DNA from: Butyrivibrio fibrisolvens
Lineage (GTDB): Bacteria > Bacillota > Clostridia > Lachnospirales > Lachnospiraceae
Reading direction: 5' to 3'
Length of the DNA stretch: 64,000 bases
NCBI RefSeq assembly: GCF_037113525.1
Contig: NZ_CP146963.1
Span: forward strand, 1,488,001 to 1,552,000
This document shows, piece after piece, positions 18,114 through 25,900 of this stretch (the stretch's first letter is position 1; each line of letters opens with the position of its first letter). The position numbers and the translations under genes were made by a program. The notes beneath the pieces were generated by a model that saw nothing but the letters and a program-made list of their open reading frames with translations, did no database searches and was not told where the DNA came from.

Positions 18114-18644
18114 ATGAAGAAAAATGTGAAAGTTTTAATGGCGGCACTTGTGGCAGGAACTACGGCTTGTGCTGTAACTGCAGCGGTCAAGAAGTATAGG
18201 GATAAGAGAAAAAAGTATCTCTGCGATGAGTCAGAAGAAGAGGATTGTTTTGGCAATGAGGATTATTCCTTTACATCGGAAGAGGAAGCTGAGCTTGACG
18301 GTTTGAATGATTATAATCCAAGTGCTTCAGATGATGGCGACTGTTACTTCTTGAAGAGTGATGTGGCATTCATCAGATATATGTTGGAGGGTATCAGGAA
18401 TGTCAGTACTGTCATGAAAGCCAAGACAGAGGATGTTGAAAGAATTATCAGAAGAAGGAACATTTCCAATGCGGAAAAGGTTTCAGAAATCCAGCATCTG
18501 TGCAACCAGTATGAGGATAATCTGGATCTAATAAACAGGTGCGCTGAGGATGTAGACTGCATATTTAATGGCAAGACACCGGATGATTATTTTGATTTTA
18601 TTGTTAAGCATGACAAGGAGGAAGAAAGAGATGGCAACAAATAA
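18114..18644 (+). CDS. Small membrane-anchored hypothetical protein
   Basis: The protein has 176 residues from the ATG at 18114; a GTG at 18105 overlaps the topB stop and is an alternative. An N-terminal hydrophobic segment (VLMAALVAGTTACAVTAAV) is followed at once by a Lys/Arg cluster, then an acidic linker and a helical domain with regular Glu/Asp/Asn. This suggests a signal-anchor protein with most of the chain in the cytoplasm. The Cys at position 19 is not in a clear lipobox. It is part of the topB operon. The family was not recognised. Confidence 0.65.
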   Translation: MKKNVKVLMAALVAGTTACAVTAAVKKYRDKRKKYLCDESEEEDCFGNEDYSFTSEEEAELDGLNDYNPSASDDGDCYFLKSDVAFIRYMLEGIRNVSTVMKAKTEDVERIIRRRNISNAEKVSEIQHLCNQYEDNLDLINRCAEDVDCIFNGKTPDDYFDFIVKHDKEEERDGNK

Positions 18645-18786
18645 CGTAATTGCAACAGACATTGAGAAGAAGAGAGAAAATGGCGGTAAGGCTCGTTTTA
18701 CTGCCTATCTCCAAGGAATGAAAAAACTGGAAAAAAAGGCACAGATGCAGAAAGAAGCAGAATCAAAGGGAGGAGAAAAGGCATGA
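18631..18786 (+). CDS. Very small basic protein of the operon
   Basis: The protein has 51 residues from the ATG at 18631, with AAGGAGGAAG upstream. It overlaps the preceding gene by 14 bases and the next gene by 4. It is Lys-rich and helical (FTAYLQGMKKLEKKAQMQKE) without a membrane segment. The strong ribosome binding site and the overlaps on both sides argue that it is translated. The function is unknown. Confidence 0.6.
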   Translation: MATNNVIATDIEKKRENGGKARFTAYLQGMKKLEKKAQMQKEAESKGGEKA

Positions 18787-19913
18787 ATTATGAGGAATTC
18801 AAGAACGAAGTAACGACAAGGATTAAAGATTTTTTGCCGGAAAAGTATGCAGATGCGGATGTTTCCATCCAGATGGTTGTTAAGAATAATGACCAGAAGC
18901 TTGACGGACTCATGGTCAAGCTTGAGGACAGCAACATTGCTCCTAATATCTATCTCAACCAGTTTTATGAGCAGCATGAAGAGGGCAGATCTATGGATGA
19001 TATCCTTGCTTCGATTGCGGACATCCGAGTTCAACATGAAGTGTCACATGATTTTGATGTGAGCAGGCTTACTGATTTTGACAGCGTAAAGGACCGCATT
19101 ACCTGCCGTCTTGTGAATGCAGAACAGAATGCAGAGTATCTTGAGGATAAACCGCATACTATGGTGGATGATCTTGCAGTGACTTATCATATCGCAATCG
19201 GAAAGGAAGAAAGCGGCATGATGTCTGCACCTATCACCAACAGGCTAATGGAGGGCTATGGCGTGGATGTGGAACAGCTCCACAAGATCGCCCTTGAAAA
19301 CATGGACACCCTTACTCCTGCGACATTCAAGAGTATGACGGAAACCATGGTGGATATGATGATGCCCGATATGATTCGAAGTGGCATGAGCGAGGAAGAG
19401 GCAAGAGAAGCCATCGCTGGCATGATTCCTCCTATACAGGATGAGATGATGTATGTGCTTTCCAATTCCGATAAGTTAAATGGTGCGGCAGTTCTCCTTA
19501 ATGATAAGGTCATGGATGATATTACGGAGAAGCTTGGTCAGGACTATTATATTCTGCCTTCAAGTGTGCATGAGGTGTTGATCGTACCCAAGACAGAGCA
19601 GGCAGATCTTAAAACACTTGAGAACATGGTTAGGGAAGTAAATGCCACACAGGTTGCACCTGAAGAAAGGCTTTCTGACCATGTGTATGCCTACGATGCA
19701 AAAGAGCATGAGCTTTTCCGTGCGGATAAAGCAGAGGAGAGGGTAGCGGCCAGAGAAGGAAAGGATTCGGTTGAGAACAGCAAGTCTGAGAAAAAGGAGC
19801 GTCCTTCTCTTAAAGAAAGGCTTGCGCAGAAAAAGGATATCGTTGCCAAGGCTGATGTAAGCATGGATGCGCACCAGATGAAGAATGATAGGGGACAGCA
19901 GGCTCTGGCGTGA
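18783..19913 (+). CDS. DUF5688 family protein
   Basis: The protein has 376 residues, is soluble and acidic. It has the DUF5688 pattern: an N-terminal part with YEEFKNEV and a short HDFDVSRLTDF segment, a middle with DDLAVTYHIAIG, and the phrase AFDAKEHELFR-like (AYDAKEHELFR here) near 305. These proteins occur only in conjugative elements and related plasmids; their biochemical role is unknown. The C terminus holds RPSLKERLAQKKDIV at 340-354, the motif shared within the element. It overlaps the small gene before it by 4 bases, and a hairpin separates it from the helicase gene. Confidence 0.8.
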   Translation: MNYEEFKNEVTTRIKDFLPEKYADADVSIQMVVKNNDQKLDGLMVKLEDSNIAPNIYLNQFYEQHEEGRSMDDILASIADIRVQHEVSHDFDVSRLTDFDSVKDRITCRLVNAEQNAEYLEDKPHTMVDDLAVTYHIAIGKEESGMMSAPITNRLMEGYGVDVEQLHKIALENMDTLTPATFKSMTETMVDMMMPDMIRSGMSEEEAREAIAGMIPPIQDEMMYVLSNSDKLNGAAVLLNDKVMDDITEKLGQDYYILPSSVHEVLIVPKTEQADLKTLENMVREVNATQVAPEERLSDHVYAYDAKEHELFRADKAEERVAAREGKDSVENSKSEKKERPSLKERLAQKKDIVAKADVSMDAHQMKNDRGQQALA

Positions 19914-19923
19914 CCACAGACTT

Positions 19924-19953
19924 TGGGAGAGGGACATTTTTGTCCTTCTCCCA
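19924..19953 (+). terminator. Intergenic hairpin, attenuator or RNA-processing site
   Basis: TGGGAGA plus six bases pairs with a matching arm ending TCTCCCA across a TTTT loop (12 of 13 bases). There is no T run after it, so partial termination or mRNA stabilisation is likelier than full termination. It separates the DUF5688 gene from the very long helicase gene. Confidence 0.55.
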
Positions 19954-19979
19954 TAATTTATATAAGGAGAAAATGAGCT

Positions 19980-22900
19980 ATGGCAAGAAAATATGATGAA
20001 ATAAAATGGCTTGCACAGGCTACGGCACAGGAGCTTTCTGCGGATAAGGAAGAATGGAAAGGCTTCCTTACCACATCCGGAAGACTATACCGGTATCCAT
20101 TCATGGATCAGCTGCTTATATATGCGCAGAGACCGGATGCCACAGCGTGTGCGGAGCTTGAAACATGGAATCAGAAGATGAACTGCTGGGTGAACAAAGG
20201 CTCCAAAGGTATTGCCCTTTTGGATGAGAGCAGCGGCAGACCGAGACTTCGTTATGTATTTGATGTGTCAAATGTGCATCCCGGATGGAATGTTGGCAGG
20301 CTCCCGTATATCTGGCAGGTCAGGGAACGGAATGAGCAGACTGTTATTAACAGACTTGAAAATATATATGGAAAAACGGATGCAAGCAGACCGTTTGGAG
20401 ACAGGCTTGTGGAACTGGCACACCGTATTGCGGATGATTATTACAGGGATGTAATGCCTGATCTGCAGGACAGGGTGGATGGAAGCTTTCTGTATGGATA
20501 TGATGAACTGAATCTTGAAATGAGATTGCAGGAGACCATGAGAGATTCCATCGCATATACGCTTCTTACAAGGTGCGGTGTGGATACAGAACTTTATGAT
20601 TTTGATTTCCGTTATCTGCATGAGTTCAGCGATGTGAAAACACTGTCGGTACTGGGAAATGCAGTATCGGAAATGACTGAGCCGGTGCTTATGGAAATTG
20701 GAAGAGCGGTAACGGCACAGGAGCGTCATATCGCCCGATATGGCGAAGTAGAAAGACAAACGGAGAATATATCACAAGCCGTAGAAAAAAGCGAAAATAC
20801 GCTTGCAAATGAGGCTCAGAATGAATATAATGCTTTAAAGCGTGAAAGCGAGCGGCAAGGTGATATTTCCACCGATGATTATGAAAAAGGCGAAAGCGCT
20901 AATATTTCAGAACAAGGAGGAAATGACCATGGAACTGACTTACATGCAGAGCGGGGATTATCTGATCCCGAATCTGATCGCGAACAGCGAGCCGGAGGAA
21001 CCCTTAACCAAGTACGGACTGATGCGGAGGAACTTCTTAAAGGAACACAGGAGAGGAACCTACAGCGGGATGATGTTAGAAGGGAATCTGAAGGAGCACT
21101 GCCTGATGATTCAGAAGCAGGCAGAGGAGAGGATGGATCTTCTGACCGATCAGATGGCGAAGTCCCAGGGAGTGAACGAAGCCCTGAAAGCATCAGACCA
21201 GATGAAGTGGGTGGGTCTGATGAACAACATCCGGGCATCAGCGGAGGAGATAGTTTTATCGGAGCTGATCTACAGCTAAACCCTCCGGATGCAGAACCCG
21301 AACAACTGAATATGTTTGACCTGTTCCCCTCATTTGCGGAGCAGGTTGGAACGATAGCAGCAGCGGAAGCAAGCGTGAAAACGAAGGCTCCCGCTGTTTT
21401 TATGTTAAAAGACGATCAGCTTCTTGATGTGATAAGGTCCGGTGGCGGTAAAGAGAATAACCGCAAGCGCATCTATGCGAAGTACCAGGCAGGAAAAGAT
21501 GCTGCGGAAATGACGGATTTCATTAAGAACGAGATCGGAACGACAGGCAAGGGTTTTGAATTTGACGGGCAGAGGGTATCTGTCTGGTATAACGAAAACG
21601 GAATGAGCATCGCACCGGGGAACTCTGCTCAGGTGGACTTTGCCACTACCTATAGCTGGAGCCTTGTGGAAGAGTTCACCCGTCAGATGGTTGAAAACGG
21701 CTCATATATGTCAAGAAATGAAGCCTTTCTTGTGGACAGTACCGAGCGGGCGAGGGTGGCTGATCAGATTTATTTCTTTTTCCGTGACGGCATAGATGAT
21801 ATGCCGGATTCTCTTTCTATCCAGGGAAGTAATTATCCCGACAGTCAGGCACATATCGCAGAGCTTTTATCTACCCATGAGGGAAGGGAGTTGCTTGCAG
21901 AGGAAATCGGCAGGGCTGCTGACAGGATAGAGAGCGGAGAGATTCAACTTCGGTGGAGATATGTAAAAGAGACGGAATATCTGCTTTCAGAGATTGCCGA
22001 CCTCGATGCTGAGCGTAGGGAGTTTCCTCTTGCAGATGAGGTAAATGTAAGGCTTGAAAACTTCATCACGCAGGATGAGATTGACAGCAGGCTAACCCAT
22101 GGAAGTGGCGTATCGCAGGGGCTTTTCCGTATCTATGATTATTTTAAGGAGGGGCATGACAGCAAGGATAATGTAGCGTTCCTTAAGAGCGAATACGGTA
22201 CTGGTGGTCAGTCAGATGCACTGATCGGAAATGACAAGAGCTGGGAAGACCATGATGCAAAGGGCATTCAGCTTGACAAAGGAAGTATCATGGAGCCTTA
22301 TACATCCGTGCTTCTTAACTGGAATGTGGTGGAAAAGCGTATCCGTGAACTGATTGCAGAGGATAAGTATCTGTCTCCCAAGGCAAAGGAAGCCTATGCG
22401 GAGTATAAAAAGGAGCAGGAAAAGGAAGCTCTTGCTGATGAGCAGGAAAAACTTGTTGATGCCATTGAAGCCGGGGATGCACAGGAAGAGCCGGAAAGCA
22501 AAGAGGCAGATCACAATCCCGAATTCGGTCCTCCTGTCGGACGGGGAGAAAACAGCCGCTGGTCGATAGTCCATGAAGCGGATGATGAAAATGATAATCC
22601 CCAGGAGTGGGCAACAAAGCTCCCTTCAGGTCAGTATGTATGGATAGACCGTGAGGAAGATGGCTCATATGGGATTCATCCGATTGCTGATTCTTTTGCA
22701 GCTCCAACGGAGACCTTCAGAACTCTTGAAGAGGCGCAGGAGTATGTTGACGAGACCATGCGAGGAGAAGTGCTTAAAGGGCAGGCTTTAGAGCAGGAAT
22801 CTTCAACATATACAATTTATCAGATATCGGATGAAGCTGAAGACAGACGGGATATCATCTTTGAAAATCTGGAGCACCTGCAGAACAGAGGACTGTCTGT

Positions 22901-25900
22901 TGATGCGGCAAATTATGAAGCTGTCTATACCGGAGAACTGGAGGAAGGAACTACCCTCGATGATCTTTATGAGAAGTTCAACGTAGACCATCCCGTAGAT
23001 TACAAGGGACGATCCATGTCAGTATCGGATGTGGTGGTGCTGCATCAGAATGGTGAGGATAAAGCATATTTCGTGGATTCATTTGGATTTTCGGAAGTGC
23101 CGGAGTTTCTTCGGGAGAAAGAAGCAGTCCTTACACCGGAACAGGAGCAGGCAAAGGAACTTATCAATGAATTCTGCTACAGGGAGTATGACCATGATGC
23201 GGATTTCTCTGACCTTTCCAATGTGGAGATAGCTTATACCGACCTTACGGATGAAGCAGATGGAAAAGAGTACCCGATACAGGCTTCTGTAGACCTTGAG
23301 CATAACAGCATCCGTCTTGCGATTGACGGCCAGATCATTTCTCAGAATGAATATGATACCCTTACCGACCTTATAGAAAATGAGCTTAAGTACCTTGATT
23401 TTGACGAGCTTACCTATGTATCGGAAGAGGACTGGGAGAAGTTCCATAACACAGAGCTTACCGCAGAGGATATACAGAATATTTCTTATATCGGAGCGGA
23501 GTACAGCAATTTCGGGCATACAGCGGAGTATGAGCTTGAAGCCGATATCCGTGGAGAGCGTCAGAAGATCCGTTATGAGGTCACAAGGCATGACGGTGAT
23601 GAGGAGAGCTTTTCCATCCATACTGAAGGTAACGATATTTACGAAAGGCTTTCTGAACCGGAGCTTCGCAAGCTGGAAGAGAAGCTTTCTGATGAAGTCA
23701 GGGTCGGGCAGTATGAAAAGAAGATTGAAAAAGCTGATAGCCTTGATGCAGTTAAGAAAATCCAGTATGAGTTTATGGATGATGAGAGCTTTCCAAGGAG
23801 GCTTGTCGGAAGGTTCTGGGAATCCTATAACGCAAGAGAGGCAGAACTATCTGAGACGGCAAGGATTGAAGCAAAGAATTTCCGCATTACAGATGATGAC
23901 CTGGGAAAAGGCAGCGCAAAGGAAAAGTTCCGTGACAATATCAGGGCGATTACAACCTTGAAGCAGATCGAGGACGAACACAGGACAGCAACGCCGGAGG
24001 AACAGCAGATTTTATCACAGTATGTCGGCTGGGGAGGCTTGGCAGATGCCTTTGATGAAACTAAGAGCAACTGGTCTGCAGAGTATCAGGAATTAAAGAG
24101 CATTTTGACACCGGAGGAGTACAATTCCGCAAGGGAAAGTACCTTAAATGCCCACTTTACAAGCCCTGTGATCATAAGAAACATCTATGAAGCACTGGGA
24201 CAGATGGGATTTGAAAAGGGAAATATCCTTGAGCCTGCCATGGGTGTAGGAAACTTTTTCGGTATGTTGCCGGAGGAGATGAAGGACAGCAAGTTATATG
24301 GAGTTGAGCTTGATGATCTGACAGGCCGTATCGCAAAACAGCTATATCCGCAGGCAGATGTACGTATCAGCGGTTATGAAAAGACCGATTTTCAGAATGA
24401 TTTCTTTGATGTGGCGGTTGGAAATGTGCCGTTCGGTAATTATAAGGTAAGCGATAAGCCCTATGATAAGCTGAATTTCCAGATCCATGATTATTTCTTT
24501 GCAAAGACCTTGGATAAGGTAAGACCGGGCGGTATCGTAGCATTTGTTACAAGCAAGGGAACCATGGATAAGCAAAACCCGCAAGTCAGGAAATATCTTG
24601 CTCAGAGGGCAGAACTGCTCGGAGCGGTGAGATTACCTAATACAGCTTTTAAGGAGAATGCCGGTACAGAAGTAACGTCCGACATTCTTTTTTTCCAGAA
24701 AAGGGACAGGCTTATGGATATCGAGCCGGACTGGGTGCATCTTGGAATGGATGCAAACGGTATCGCCATGAACCAGTATTTTGCAGACCATCCGGAGATG
24801 ATCGTAGGAAAGATGGAGATGGTATCCGGGCCTTTTGGTATGGAGAGTACCTGTGTGCCGGATGAGAGCAGACCATTTGAGGAACAGCTTCGTGAAGCCA
24901 TCAGCAATATCCATGCGGAATATGAAGCGGTGGAGCTTTCAGCGGACGAGCTTGGAAAGTCTGACCTTGAAGTAATCCCGGCAGATCCGAATGTGAAGAA
25001 TTACAGCTTTTGTATGGTGGATGATCATGTGTATTATCGTGAGAATTCCGTTATGAAGCCTGCCGATGTGTCAGATACCATGGAAGACCGCATCAAAGGT
25101 ATGATCGCTATCCGTGACTGTACGCAGGAACTTATTCAGATGCAGATGGAGGATTATCCCGATGCAGCCATTACGGAGAAACAGGCAGAACTGAACGGAT
25201 TATATGATAAGTTTTCCGATAAATACGGGCTTATCAGTTCCCAGACCAATAAGAGAGCTTTTAATCAGGACAGCAGCTATTGTCTGTTATGTTCTTTGGA
25301 GAAGCTGGACGATGAAGGCAAGTTCCTCGGTAAAGCAGATATGTTCACGAAGCGTACCATCAAACACGCAGAGGTGGTGACAAGCGTTGATACCGCAAGC
25401 GAGGCACTGGCGGTCTCCCTGGCTGAAAAAGCCAAGGTAGACCTTGACTATATGGCAGAGCTTACGGGAAAGGAAAAAGAAGCCATAACCGAGGAGCTTG
25501 CAGGAGTAATCTTTCAGAATCCTTTGACAGACCAGTGGGAGACGGCAGATGAGTATCTGTCCGGCAATGTCCGTGAGAAGCTTACCATAGCAAAGAACTA
25601 TGCGGAGAATCACCCGGAGTATCAGGTAAATGTGGTGCATCTTGAACAGGTGATGCCGAAAGACCTTGAAGCATCGGATATAGAAGTCCGTCTTGGGGCA
25701 ACATGGGTTGACCCGAAGTATATTGAGGACTTCATGCGTGAGACCTTCCAGACGCCTGGATATCTTTTTAACCGGAATGTCATGGGCATACAGTATTCGG
25801 ATGTGACCGGGCTTTGGAATGTAAAGGGTAAGAATGCAGACTATGGCAATACCCTTGCCAACATGACCTTTGGTACAAGTAGGGCGAATGCCTATAAGAT

